A stretch of DNA of 64,000 bases from Diphasiastrum complanatum (taxonomy: Eukaryota; Streptophyta; Lycopodiopsida; Lycopodiales; Lycopodiaceae): contig CM055110.1 of the NCBI GenBank assembly GCA_029204225.1, forward strand, positions 19,884,410 to 19,948,409. The letters run 5' to 3'. Both the position numbers and the translations under genes were made by a program. The notes under the pieces are model-generated. The model saw only the letters and a list, made by a program, of their open reading frames with translations, was not told the origin of the DNA and did not search any database. This document shows, in pieces, positions 57,201 to 59,430 of this stretch (within the stretch, counting starts at the first letter, position 1; the number at the start of each line of letters is the position of its first letter).

Positions 57201-57684
57201 TGAATTGTAGCCTGTAATTAATAGCAAGTACTAGGGATACAATCACATCCATGATCGATGATTATGTATCAAGGATTGTTACCCATATCTATAATTAAAT
57301 TAATAGTATTATGATTGATCAATGGCTATTCAGATCTCAATTGAAAATTTAAACTTCTGAAATTGTAGATCTGTATATCAAAACATAAATAATAATAAAA
57401 TGTAAACATTCTTCTAAATCCTAGAATTTATTGCCCTAATTCAGATTTGCTCAAATTGACATCACGATTTGTTGGTGAACGAGATTCCAATTGTCTTAGA
57501 ATCTAGCCTTCTAAATTCAAGTGTTTGGAATTTACCCTGATTATATCCTAATGATTTAGTTTCTATGTTTGGAGTAAAAATGAGCAAGTCAATTGAATCA
57601 TAAGTTTCAGCTTACCTATTTTCATGTAGCTCACATATGTTTTATTGTGGATGCAGCTGCTTTGATTACACAAATGGCCTAGCA
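4574..57684 (+). CDS. HCAR: 7-hydroxymethyl chlorophyll a reductase (HCAR), internal exons of a giant split gene
   Basis: Eleven exons (4574-4658, 4860-4971, 30455-30539, 30664-30705, 30790-30868, 31729-31780, 31999-32061, 33466-33563, 33784-33819, 33956-34017, 57657-57684) have GT donors and AG acceptors. They join without a frame break into 247 complete codons. Recognised stretches in order: QCGLCDTYY (Fe-S cysteines), [87 protein letters not shown] is a chloroplast Fe-S/FAD enzyme that uses reduced ferredoxin to convert 7-hydroxymethyl chlorophyll a to chlorophyll a, the last step of chlorophyll b-to-a conversion, needed in chlorophyll turnover. It is homologous to the cyanobacterial ferredoxin-type divinyl reductase (BciB), the main alternative name. 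The transit peptide and first exons lie upstream of the window; the C-terminal exons lie beyond it. No stop or frameshift is seen, so the gene looks functional despite 98.6 percent intron content. Confidence 0.93.
4860..4971 (+). CDS. HCAR: HCAR exon b
   Basis: 112 nt, phase 0 to phase 1, encoding [20 protein letters not shown] then [17 protein letters not shown] and the first base of Gly. The donor is GTCAGA. It is separated from exon a by a 201-bp intron and from exon c by a 25,483-bp intron. Confidence 0.9.
5258..6815 (-). mobile_element. LINE relic: endonuclease end and RT domain
   Basis: Reading leftward on the minus strand: [14 protein letters not shown] (endonuclease tail, near 6815), a linker region ending in [20 protein letters not shown], then RT blocks [76 protein letters not shown] and [17 protein letters not shown]. 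The catalytic YADD is intact but the frame is broken at several points. The element stops just after YADD, so the thumb, zinc-finger region and 3' tail are missing. The 5' part (ORF1 and most of the endonuclease) is also missing. Confidence 0.85.
6930..7272 (+). mobile_element. Ty1/copia RT fragment
   Basis: The frame 6941-7273 reads [20 protein letters not shown], then [20 protein letters not shown] and [29 protein letters not shown]. This is the copia RT palm with its YVDD motif. No LTR, gag or integrase adjoins it, so it is an isolated scrap of under 350 bp next to the LINE relic. Confidence 0.85.
7273..7930 (+). other. Unassigned intronic stretch
   Basis: Contains a 77-codon open frame on the minus strand (7604-7371) with no domain I recognise. 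The 7800-7920 part is rich in short GGCAGG/CATCAGG motifs. Nothing else is supported. Confidence 0.4.
7931..9604 (+). pseudogene. hAT-family transposase-derived gene, broken
   Basis: The 5' frame (7931-8239, starting at GTG, no ATG) has a BED-type zinc finger: [20 protein letters not shown] (Cys, Cys, His). A Pro/Ala-rich stretch follows. A middle segment (about 8381-8580) reads [20 protein letters not shown], resembling the central hAT region. An exon at 8666-8857 reads [20 protein letters not shown] and [20 protein letters not shown], the conserved hAT C-terminal dimerisation segment. It ends at a good donor (GTAAGT, 8858) matched by an acceptor at 8961. The next exon starts in phase ([20 protein letters not shown]) but meets TGA at 9118, while the apparent continuation ([17 protein letters not shown] to 9604) is in another frame. 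This implies an indel near 9080-9118. Most of the catalytic core is missing. Best read as a decayed transposase; a domesticated gene is less likely. Confidence 0.6.
9736..9770 (-). repeat. LINE CT/CTTT tail (appears as GA/GAAA)
   Basis: Minus-strand tail directly after ACATTAATAAACT at the end of the deleted LINE. On the sense strand it is pyrimidine only, as in the other copies. Confidence 0.85.
10296..11108 (-). pseudogene. LINE ORF2 remnant lacking the RT domain
   Basis: A 270-codon uninterrupted minus-strand frame. Residues about 1-135 are the post-endonuclease linker ([20 protein letters not shown] ... [15 protein letters not shown]). The next residues ([20 protein letters not shown]) belong to the post-RT region. 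The whole RT fingers and palm have therefore been removed by a deletion that kept the frame. The C-terminus has [20 protein letters not shown] and [18 protein letters not shown], a damaged zinc-binding motif (compare CSMCVMHETEDESHFLFRC in the LINE at 58-63 kb). No catalytic activity is expected. Confidence 0.8.
11669..12111 (+). mobile_element. Solo LTR of the AG...CT gypsy family
   Basis: 443 bp, begins AGTTATGGACTCGG and ends TATTCGTAACT, matching the LTRs at 38387-38804 and 43756-44173. It is flanked by the 5-bp target duplication GGGAG (11664-11668 and 12112-12116). Removing the LTR and one GGGAG restores the LINE ORF1 frame ([13 protein letters not shown]), which proves the insertion point. 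It carries a short internal duplication of GTCTTGCTTATGTGCTGC around 12033-12090. A TATA-like GGCTATAAGTAGGG lies near the 3' third. Confidence 0.92.
12552..13156 (+). mobile_element. LTR (about 12552-12935) plus leader of an otherwise missing LTR element
   Basis: The sequence ends GGGAGTTGTAACA at 12935 and is followed by G and the primer site TTGGTATCAGAGTTG (12937 on), so 12935 is an LTR 3' end. A TATA-like CTATATAG lies at about 12645. The left edge, near GGTGCTATGTACC, is estimated from the end of LINE coding sequence. The 220-bp leader is cut by the copia element at 13157. No gag or pol belongs to it here. Confidence 0.6.
13157..13554 (-). repeat. Copia 3' LTR (left on this strand)
   Basis: 398 bp with TG...CA ends. 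Its 5' part in + orientation (GATTTGCAAGACCCAGCTAT, GGAGGGCGTGGGTCC) repeats at 17374-17651 with few differences. Confidence 0.9.
13552..15466 (-). pseudogene. Copia RT and RNase H
   Basis: Frame 15466-14381 (361 codons) contains the [102 protein letters not shown] and [15 protein letters not shown] (YVDD intact). RNase H follows in 14329-13670 ([60 protein letters not shown]) and its tail in 13788-13552 ([31 protein letters not shown]). One frame break lies between RT and RNase H near 14340-14380 and another near 13790. Confidence 0.92.
15480..15945 (-). pseudogene. Copia integrase core, partial
   Basis: Reading leftward: [20 protein letters not shown] (first catalytic Asp) at about 15860-15780, then [20 protein letters not shown] (second Asp replaced or shifted, Glu-containing segment) and [20 protein letters not shown]. 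Immediately after NRSIVDRKK the sequence jumps to [10 protein letters not shown], upstream of the RT, so the integrase C-terminal half is deleted. Stops interrupt the frame. The pre-integrase zinc finger (HHCC) is also missing, because the protease fragment joins almost directly to this segment. Confidence 0.8.
15908..16913 (-). pseudogene. Copia gag and protease start
   Basis: The gag ATG is the complement of 16911-16913 ([40 protein letters not shown]). A UBN2-type gag body follows in 16654-16427 ([40 protein letters not shown]). Frame 16399-15908 has a Lys-rich stretch, the CCHC knuckle [14 protein letters not shown] and the protease start [18 protein letters not shown] (catalytic DSG). 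Protease is cut short about 30 residues after DSG. Frame breaks near 16420 and 16680 disable gag. Confidence 0.9.
17374..17654 (-). repeat. Copia 5' LTR, truncated
   Basis: Matches 13157 onward for about 280 bp as far as CAAAAGGGGGGTC, then a gypsy LTR starts. The remaining 120 bp of the LTR are not found on the far side. A 50-bp segment around 13370-13420 of the left LTR is also missing here. Confidence 0.85.
17655..18105 (+). mobile_element. LTR of the AG...CT gypsy family, with primer site
   Basis: 451 bp, begins AGTTATGGACTCGG and ends TCATAACT, immediately followed by TGGTATCAGAGC (18106-18117), the tRNA primer site. It is therefore a 5' LTR, not a solo LTR. It contains an extra repeat of a GACATTTAGAC(T/C)ATAT unit around 17750-17815 compared with the other LTRs. 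It sits inside the copia LTR after GGGTC. The partner LTR and body are missing. Confidence 0.88.
18106..18326 (+). mobile_element. Leader of the AG...CT gypsy element, truncated
   Basis: About 220 bp of 5' untranslated leader with repeated GCGCCCATC/CACTTG motifs, like the leader of the decayed element near 1680-1800. It fuses at CTCTATC(A)AG to the gag of an oppositely oriented gypsy family, whose own sequence there is CTCTATCCAG. The junction thus lies in about 10 bp of microhomology. Confidence 0.65.
18327..19766 (-). mobile_element. Truncated chromovirus copy: LTR end, leader and gag (sister of 47055-53395)
   Basis: Minus-strand order: a 63-bp LTR remnant (19704-19766, TGTAATAGATCC in + orientation), inverted primer site GGCTCTGATACCA (19690-19702), a leader of about 800 bp, and gag. 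The gag start (complement of 18900-18902) is followed after eight codons by a TAA. The open frame 18836-18390 matches the gag of the 6.3-kb element closely ([40 protein letters not shown]) but lacks 16 codons after SSVDDSF. The rest of the element is missing on both sides. Confidence 0.85.
19767..20985 (-). mobile_element. LINE fragment: RT and thumb
   Basis: Minus-strand frames give [78 protein letters not shown], then an in-frame [23 protein letters not shown], a frame break near 20270, and a post-RT region ending ...RRYCHIVWD. The fragment begins inside RT block 2 and ends before the zinc-finger region. It is bounded by an LTR remnant on the left and a direct-repeat segment on the right. 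Catalytic YADD is intact. Confidence 0.85.
20988..21388. repeat. 363-bp segment bounded by 37-bp direct repeats
   Basis: ACATTTGGAATTGACCA-AATGGTCCA-AATACAGT occurs at 20989-21025 and again at 21352-21388 with about three mismatches, a period of 363 bp. Between them is GC-rich DNA with further TTTGG/GACC words and no recognised protein. It could be one and a bit units of a satellite-like repeat or a small element flanked by short terminal direct repeats. Confidence 0.6.
21389..21668 (+). mobile_element. 5'-truncated LINE 3' end with CT tail
   Basis: It matches, inverted, the 3' end of the LINE at 9736-9990: AGGTTAAGCTCTTGCATCTC, AAATAAGTCCGCATATGGAC, ATTGCTCCTATTTTGTATGT, hairpin TGCC-TACG-GGCA (21593-21604), GACGTTAATAAGC, CT tail (21624-21668). 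Another LINE (ORF1 end) begins directly after the tail. Confidence 0.8.
21624..21668 (+). repeat. CT microsatellite joining two LINEs
   Basis: 45 bp of CT dinucleotides: tail of the LINE end on the left and immediate 5' flank of the next LINE on the right. Confidence 0.9.
21802..23136 (+). pseudogene. LINE ORF1 fused in frame to endonuclease by deletion
   Basis: A 444-codon open frame. Residues about 1-110 are Thr/Pro/Ser repeats from a CCTCACCCA minisatellite. About 195-260 form a coiled coil ([20 protein letters not shown]). About 300-370 are the nucleic-acid-binding RRM-like part ([39 protein letters not shown]). At about residue 370 ORF1 stops and endonuclease begins ([20 protein letters not shown], with the catalytic Glu of METxE). 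The missing parts are the ORF1 C-terminal domain and the first endonuclease strand. The endonuclease soon shifts frame. Confidence 0.75.
23037..23597 (+). pseudogene. LINE endonuclease domain, partial
   Basis: A 186-codon frame ([60 protein letters not shown]). The catalytic GDFNA motif is intact. After AIYNGLPHW the sequence jumps to [20 protein letters not shown], so the end of the endonuclease with SDHxxL is deleted. Confidence 0.8.
23931..24336 (+). pseudogene. LINE RT N-terminal region
   Basis: Frame 23931-24350 encodes the pre-RT linker ([40 protein letters not shown]) and the first RT blocks ([40 protein letters not shown]). It is interrupted by the gypsy insertion at 24337. Confidence 0.85.
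24337..24833 (+). repeat. Left LTR of the nested gypsy derivative
   Basis: 497 bp, TGTCATACCCATG...GGTCTTTATA, with TATA-like GGGTATAAGTATACC. Paired with 25602-26096. Confidence 0.92.
25602..26096 (+). repeat. Right LTR of the nested gypsy derivative
   Basis: 495 bp, TGTCATGCCCATG...GGTCTTTATA, followed by target duplication AGCAG. Confidence 0.92.
26102..26998 (+). pseudogene. LINE RT palm and ORF2 C-terminus
   Basis: Continues the RT after the insertion, with several stops and shifts. The catalytic LYADDVV lies near 26523-26543, followed by [20 protein letters not shown] (no stop at the Arg codon that is TGA in two other copies). A deletion near 26710-26810 removes most of the thumb and zinc-finger region. 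The final frame ends [11 protein letters not shown] with stop at 26996-26998. Confidence 0.8.
27200..27282 (+). repeat. 83-bp CT tail of LINE
   Basis: Uninterrupted CT dinucleotides directly after CATTAATAAAG. Confidence 0.92.
27340..27960 (+). mobile_element. Gypsy integrase relic related to the 38-44 kb element
   Basis: Decayed frames align with that element's integrase: [19 protein letters not shown] with its [52 protein letters not shown] with its zinc-finger segment; further weak matches (VVDHI, LHTLF) follow. The His pair is deleted and many stops are present. No LTR is seen adjoining. Confidence 0.7.
27961..28852 (+). mobile_element. Probable LTR end with primer site
   Basis: At 28839-28851 stands TGGTATCAGAGCC, the typical plant retrotransposon primer-binding sequence, so the DNA just left of it (ending AATCACTAAAT) is probably an LTR 3' end. 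The left edge is not definable and no partner LTR is seen. The following 430 bp have no coding signal. Confidence 0.4.
28853..30454. other. Unassigned AT-rich intron sequence
   Basis: Contains a T21-G8 homopolymer run (29282-29310), a stretch at 29630-29790 built from variants of GATACTATGC/ACATTG/TGAAATTGCCAG, and no convincing ORF. It ends at the HCAR exon c acceptor. Nothing else is supported. Confidence 0.4.
30455..30539 (+). CDS. HCAR: HCAR exon c
   Basis: 85 nt, acceptor CTGCCAG, donor GTACAT. It completes the split Gly and encodes [20 protein letters not shown] then EAVVCVQ. This is the most recognisable part of the FrhB N-terminal domain. Its phase (1 in, 2 out) matches exons b and d exactly, which ties the two ends of the 25.5-kb intron together. 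Confidence 0.93.
30664..30705 (+). CDS. HCAR: HCAR exon d
   Basis: 42 nt between acceptor TGTGCAG and donor GTAAGT. It encodes the end of a split Ser, then [13 protein letters not shown] and the first two bases of Arg. Confidence 0.9.
30790..30868 (+). CDS. HCAR: HCAR exon e
   Basis: 79 nt, acceptor CCTTGCAG, donor GTGTGT. It completes Arg and encodes [20 protein letters not shown] then TLALVE, a strongly conserved HCAR segment. Leaves in phase 0. Confidence 0.93.
31729..31780 (+). CDS. HCAR: HCAR exon f
   Basis: 52 nt, acceptor CATCCAG, donor GTGTTT. It encodes [17 protein letters not shown] plus the first base of Ala. The CGVGCQ cysteine pair is the FrhB-family signature that begins the C-terminal domain. 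Confidence 0.93.
31999..32061 (+). CDS. HCAR: HCAR exon g
   Basis: 63 nt, acceptor CTTGCAG, donor GTAAGT. It encodes [20 protein letters not shown] and C plus one base of Val, continuing directly from exon f across a 218-bp intron. Confidence 0.93.
33466..33563 (+). CDS. HCAR: HCAR exon h
   Basis: 98 nt, acceptor ATATGCAG, donor GTGTGT. It encodes the end of Val, then [20 protein letters not shown] and [12 protein letters not shown]. The HYEFMQDYK block is highly characteristic. The preceding intron is 1,404 bp. Confidence 0.93.
33784..33819 (+). CDS. HCAR: HCAR exon i
   Basis: 36 nt, phase 0 on both sides, acceptor AATGCAG, donor GTACAT. It encodes [12 protein letters not shown]. It could be skipped without a frame change, but the residues are conserved in HCAR. 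Confidence 0.9.
33956..34017 (+). CDS. HCAR: HCAR exon j
   Basis: 62 nt, acceptor AAACAG, donor GTATTG. It encodes [20 protein letters not shown] plus two bases of Ser. Its phase-2 exit is met exactly by the microexon at 57657 after a 23,639-bp intron. Confidence 0.93.
34018..34900. other. Intron sequence, nothing recognised
   Basis: AT-rich DNA following the exon j donor, with no protein similarity, terminal repeat or RNA gene that I can support. Confidence 0.5.
34950..38240 (-). mobile_element. Old gypsy relic (LTR, RNase H, RT, gag), minus strand
   Basis: An LTR end (CCATAACA at 35425 in + orientation) abuts an inverted polypurine tract CTCCCCCTTTC (35426-35436). The LTR's left edge, about 34950, is an estimate. 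On the minus strand further right: RNase H ([20 protein letters not shown], 35757-35572), RT traces (36700-36070, including [20 protein letters not shown] around 36470-36410) and gag (38071-37577: [20 protein letters not shown]; upstream [11 protein letters not shown]). The gag is clearly related to that of the plus-strand element at 38387-44173. Stops are frequent, so this is an old copy. Confidence 0.75.
38260..38386 (+). mobile_element. Gypsy integrase relic, left part (continues at 44179)
   Basis: The plus-strand frame reads [20 protein letters not shown] then [11 protein letters not shown], the conserved integrase EFAYN...SPFELNYG region. It is cut after GTCTC by the 5.8-kb element. Confidence 0.75.
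38387..38804 (+). repeat. 5' LTR (418 bp)
   Basis: AGTCATGGACTCGG...TATTCGTAACT, with TATA-like CTATAAG at 38644-38650. The same LTR occurs at 43756, 11669 (solo) and 17655. Confidence 0.95.
39478..42288 (+). pseudogene. Gypsy Gag-protease-RT-RNase H polyprotein
   Basis: Start chosen at ATG 39478 ([20 protein letters not shown]) because the related element at 2486 aligns there; the upstream open codons lack a conserved ATG. The gag domain covers about residues 105-260 ([40 protein letters not shown]). The zinc knuckle [14 protein letters not shown] is near residue 335. The protease core reads [13 protein letters not shown], where family members have DTG or DSG, so the catalytic Gly is replaced by Ser. 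RT spans about 600-780 ([53 protein letters not shown] with catalytic DD). RNase H starts [16 protein letters not shown] and meets TAG at 42286-42288, then continues in the same frame. Confidence 0.93.
42289..43709 (+). pseudogene. Gypsy RNase H end, integrase (core deleted) and chromodomain
   Basis: In frame after the [36 protein letters not shown], the zinc-binding region [12 protein letters not shown]...TCPFC, then [20 protein letters not shown] (first catalytic Asp) and LHGFPRTIL. At about 43170 the sequence jumps, losing the second Asp and the Glu. Coding resumes in another frame ([60 protein letters not shown]). A chromodomain follows ([20 protein letters not shown]), ending at stop 43707-43709. 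The chromodomain places it among chromoviruses, which use it to target chromatin. Integrase cannot be active. Confidence 0.92.
43756..44173 (+). repeat. 3' LTR (418 bp)
   Basis: AGTTATGGACTCGG...TATTCGTAACT, followed by target duplication GTCTC. Confidence 0.95.
44179..44720 (+). mobile_element. Gypsy integrase relic, right part
   Basis: Continuation of the relic at 38260-38386 after the 5.8-kb insertion. Frame 44233-44430 includes [20 protein letters not shown] and [20 protein letters not shown], the post-core integrase segment. The following sequence is too decayed to define an end. Confidence 0.65.
44721..45750. other. Intron sequence with a TTTCGAAAC-rich foldback
   Basis: Mostly unrecognised. 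At 45271-45289 and 45329-45348 lie inverted arms GTTTCAAACAAAGAAATGC and GCATTTCTTTCGTTTGAAAC, with further nested TTCGAAAC palindromes between. Related CGTTTCGAAACG words recur at 45660-45700, next to the LINE tail. Confidence 0.6.
45751..45773 (-). repeat. CTTT tail of LINE (appears as GAAA)
   Basis: Five GAAA-type units directly beyond the inverted ACATTAATAAAGC. Confidence 0.88.
45962..47054 (-). pseudogene. LINE ORF2 C-terminal region
   Basis: Minus-strand frames: [60 protein letters not shown]; then [39 protein letters not shown] (zinc-binding CxxC...H...C), an acidic stretch and two ITSFF motifs: [14 protein letters not shown] (full PIP-box spacing) and the C-terminal [12 protein letters not shown]. 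The stop is at about 45962. One frame break lies between the thumb and zinc-binding parts near 46530, and one more near the C-terminus. Confidence 0.85.
47055..47412 (-). repeat. 3' LTR of the minus-strand gypsy element
   Basis: 358 bp, TGTAATAGATCC...GCTCGTAACA as read on this strand. Confidence 0.95.
47424..48688 (-). pseudogene. Gypsy integrase and chromodomain
   Basis: Frame 48688-48212: zinc-binding region ([40 protein letters not shown]), then [20 protein letters not shown] (first catalytic Asp) and [13 protein letters not shown]. About 25-30 codons expected before the second Asp are missing and the frame shifts. [14 protein letters not shown] (second Asp) follows, then frame 48215-47424 with [60 protein letters not shown]. 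The chromodomain-like C-terminus ([24 protein letters not shown]) is partly scrambled after KW. Confidence 0.92.
48698..50348 (-). pseudogene. Gypsy RT and RNase H
   Basis: RT frame 50348-49425: [100 protein letters not shown] (catalytic DD) and [20 protein letters not shown]. RNase H frame 49360-48698: [46 protein letters not shown], then an acidic linker ([20 protein letters not shown]). One frame break separates the two near 49425-49360. Confidence 0.93.
50740..52134 (-). pseudogene. Gypsy gag and protease
   Basis: ATG is the complement of 52132-52134 ([20 protein letters not shown]). It has an acidic coiled-coil-like segment ([20 protein letters not shown]), then the gag core ([33 protein letters not shown]). 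A stop follows WWLNL and another precedes [10 protein letters not shown]. The second frame (51483-50740) carries [20 protein letters not shown], zinc knuckle [14 protein letters not shown] and a protease core [12 protein letters not shown] in place of the usual DSGA. The end of protease to about 50360 is decayed. Confidence 0.92.
53038..53395 (-). repeat. 5' LTR of the minus-strand gypsy element
   Basis: 358 bp, same ends as its partner, followed on this strand by target duplication GAGGG. Confidence 0.95.
53401..54330 (-). pseudogene. LINE RT domain
   Basis: Minus-strand frames: [20 protein letters not shown] (frame broken, 54340-54270), then RT with [60 protein letters not shown] and [20 protein letters not shown]. 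Catalytic YADD is intact. A stop interrupts just after LEQVIS. Upstream, the linker between endonuclease and RT is missing. Confidence 0.85.
54340..55206 (-). pseudogene. LINE endonuclease domain
   Basis: Frame 55180-54788 reads [40 protein letters not shown] and [14 protein letters not shown]. The frame then shifts and continues with [20 protein letters not shown] and [16 protein letters not shown], the SDH block that ends AP-type endonucleases. The catalytic Glu (METxE), GDFNA and SDH are all present. After the SDH block the sequence jumps to RT block 1. Confidence 0.85.
55319..56671 (-). pseudogene. LINE ORF1
   Basis: ATG at about 56671 ([20 protein letters not shown]). About 190 residues are Pro/Leu/His-rich, encoded by a CAGGGGGTGGGCGG-type minisatellite that includes a G run (about 56479-56502). 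A coiled coil lies around 55990-55800. The RRM-like part and C-terminal domain (55828-55319) read [60 protein letters not shown] and [16 protein letters not shown]. This is the L1-type ORF1p architecture (coiled coil, RRM, C-terminal domain) that binds LINE RNA. A stop and frame shifts between the N-terminal and coiled-coil parts break it. Confidence 0.8.
56701..57656. other. Intron sequence with a 76-bp tandem duplication
   Basis: CAAACTTAAGGCTCGAAACC and its next 56 bp at 56771-56846 recur immediately at 56847-56922, nearly unchanged. The rest is AT-rich with no coding signal and ends at the microexon acceptor. Confidence 0.7.
57657..57684 (+). CDS. HCAR: HCAR exon k, 28-nt microexon
   Basis: 28 nt, acceptor GGATGCAG, donor GTAAGT. 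It completes the split Ser and encodes CFDYTNGLA, which is exactly the HCAR sequence expected after APSCYS. It is isolated between a 23.6-kb intron and one of at least 6.3 kb. Nothing matching the next expected segment is seen before the window ends. Confidence 0.9.
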
Positions 57685-58405
57685 GTAAGTGAAGATGTTT
57701 GTTTAGACTATCTTTCACATAACTTCATCATGGAAAGCTATTTTCACAAATTTTTGAGAAGTTTATGGCTATGCTTGTTTTGGCCTTTGCAATGTTTTAT
57801 GGTACCTTTCAAATTGCCTTTTTGAATCGGGAAAGAATCAGCTTCTCCAAGTTCAAACCAGCAAATCGGTTTTAGGGTTCTCCCCCCTCCCCCCTCCCCC
57901 CTCCCTTAACTTCTACCCTTCCATTATGTCAAAAAACAAGTGCTTTCTTAGTGTTAATGGGTAACATGTAGAGTATAATTCCAAATTCTTGATTAATAGA
58001 TAGTGAAATTCAAATTTTGACGCGAAACTTTGAACTTCCAACTCTTGAGCCTTGTCGCCTAACAATAGATGTCACCTATGGTTTAGGGTTCTTGATCCAT
58101 TTGTTGCCTGCAGTTTTAGCTATGATCTATTTGATATCATTAGTGACATTAGCTAGTAGCTAGTTCCATACATAACTAGAAAGATAGTCCTTTGAAAATA
58201 TCAAACCATTTTTTTTGGCATGATGAAAGATACTCCTTTGGAAAATGCCAAAAAAATGGTTGAAACCATTTTTTTTTCCGGTTCGAACCAAAAAAATGGT
58301 TCACACTAGGCCGATTCTATTTGGCTGTCTGAACCACGGTTCTTCGAACGAACCGTGGTTCGATACAACTATGGGCCTTTGTTTGGGCTTTCTTTATTAC
58401 ATTCA

Positions 58406-58408
<3 letters not shown>
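57685..58408. other. Intron sequence with three consecutive foldbacks
   Basis: Foldback 1: AACCATTTTTTTTGGCAT (58204-58221) with ATGCCAAAAAAATGGTT (58245-58261). Foldback 2: AACCA-T-run (from about 58264) with an A-run-TGGTT (to about 58301) around CCGGTTCGAACC. Foldback 3: GAACCACGGTTC (58331-58342) with GAACCGTGGTTC (58350-58361). No ORF is supported. A CCCCCCTCC-rich repeat lies at 57880-57905. Confidence 0.75.

Positions 58409-58451
<43 letters not shown>
58409..58451 (+). repeat. CT microsatellite at the LINE 5' boundary
   Basis: 43 bp. The DNA on its left (TTTATTACATTCAAAG) is not a LINE 3' end, so this may be an original genomic CT tract used as target. Confidence 0.88.
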
Positions 58452-58455
<4 letters not shown>

Positions 58456-58600
58456 CCTACTCCCTCTCCCACCACCTCTCCCACCCCCTCGCTAGCCCTT
58501 CCCACCCCCTCGCTGCCTGTTCAGCCTACTCCCGCCCCTCCCACCCCCTCGCTGGCCCTTCCCAACCCCTCGCTGCCTGCTCACAGCCCTCCCCCCTCTT
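58452..58600 (+). repeat. GC-rich minisatellite at the LINE 5' end
   Basis: Imperfect repeats of CCACCCCCTCGCTGGCCCTT-like units with CGCTGCCTG variants. Similar but distinct C-rich minisatellites occupy the 5' end of the other LINEs. Confidence 0.75.
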
Positions 58601-58602
58601 CC

Positions 58603-59379
58603 TTGGCCCTCTCCTTTCTCCATGGTTCTCCTGCCCCCTCCCATTATGCTCTCTCATTCCCTAAAGAAGCCTACTCTCCTACGAAAGCATTTGAACAGTA
58701 CCTTCTCTCTTGCATGGAACAGATTACACTGGAATCTAGCTACCTAAGGATGGAAATGGGTCAATTGAAAACCACAATACAAGCTATGGCAATCGAGAAA
58801 CAAACTATGATGGCCCGGATCATATCTTTGGAATAGACCTTGAGCAGAAAAGAAGAACCAGCCAGCACCACAAAGATCCAAGAATTGGAGGAACGGATTG
58901 AGCAACATAAGGCGGAAACCAAAACATGGGCCTCTCTATTCAAAGAAGACGGTAAAGAAGGTACACACACTTTCAATAGCGTCATCTCAGCCACCATATC
59001 CGAAGAAGAAATGCGGAAGTATAAATCTCTGAATGTGCGGGTGCGAGGAATTGAAGATACTAAGGCTCCAATTACCGAAGCATCCAGTTTCCTCACGGAT
59101 ACACTTTCCCACCATCACAACGGAATGGAAAAAGCGTGGAGAACTAAAAGAGATCCAACTACACTCATCATACGGTTCACGGGAATAGAGGAGCGGCAAG
59201 CTATCCTTAGGCTACGAGCTAGGCTGAGAGGTACCCTTGTCTTCATGGACGATGATCTCACACCTATGCAAGTTGCCGAAAGGAGGAAGGTTTTCAGCGA
59301 AGCCAAAGCATTGGGAAAAAGGGTGATCTATCGGGATGGTAAGGCCCGATACATTGACCCCCAAAAATCTGAGGCATAG
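58603..59379 (+). pseudogene. LINE ORF1 (L1-type ORF1p)
   Basis: The frame opens without an ATG near 58603 and carries one TAG at 58834-58836; reading continues in the same frame to 59379. Residues about 20-110 form a helix and coiled-coil region (SCMEQITLESSYLRMEMGQL, IQELEERIEQHKAETKTW). An RRM-like core follows (LNVRVRGIEDTKAPITEASS, DPTTLIIRFTGIEERQAILR). The C-terminal domain reads LRGTLVFMDDDLTPMQVAER and GKRVIYRDGKARYID. This is the architecture of the L1 ORF1 nucleic-acid chaperone. The true start may lie in the upstream C-rich repeat in another frame. Confidence 0.82.
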
Positions 59380-59430
59380 GGATTTGGGCCCCCCGGACTT
59401 AGGAGCGGTTCGGGGGCCCTCACAAAAGCA

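Larger units (their letters stand above)
34018..57656 (+). other. HCAR giant intron (23.6 kb)
   Basis: Bounded by the exon j donor GTATTG and the microexon acceptor GGATGCAG, with a matching phase-2 split Ser. It holds two near-full-length chromodomain gypsy elements (5.8 and 6.3 kb), one LINE split by one of them, and older gypsy relics. Confidence 0.88.
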
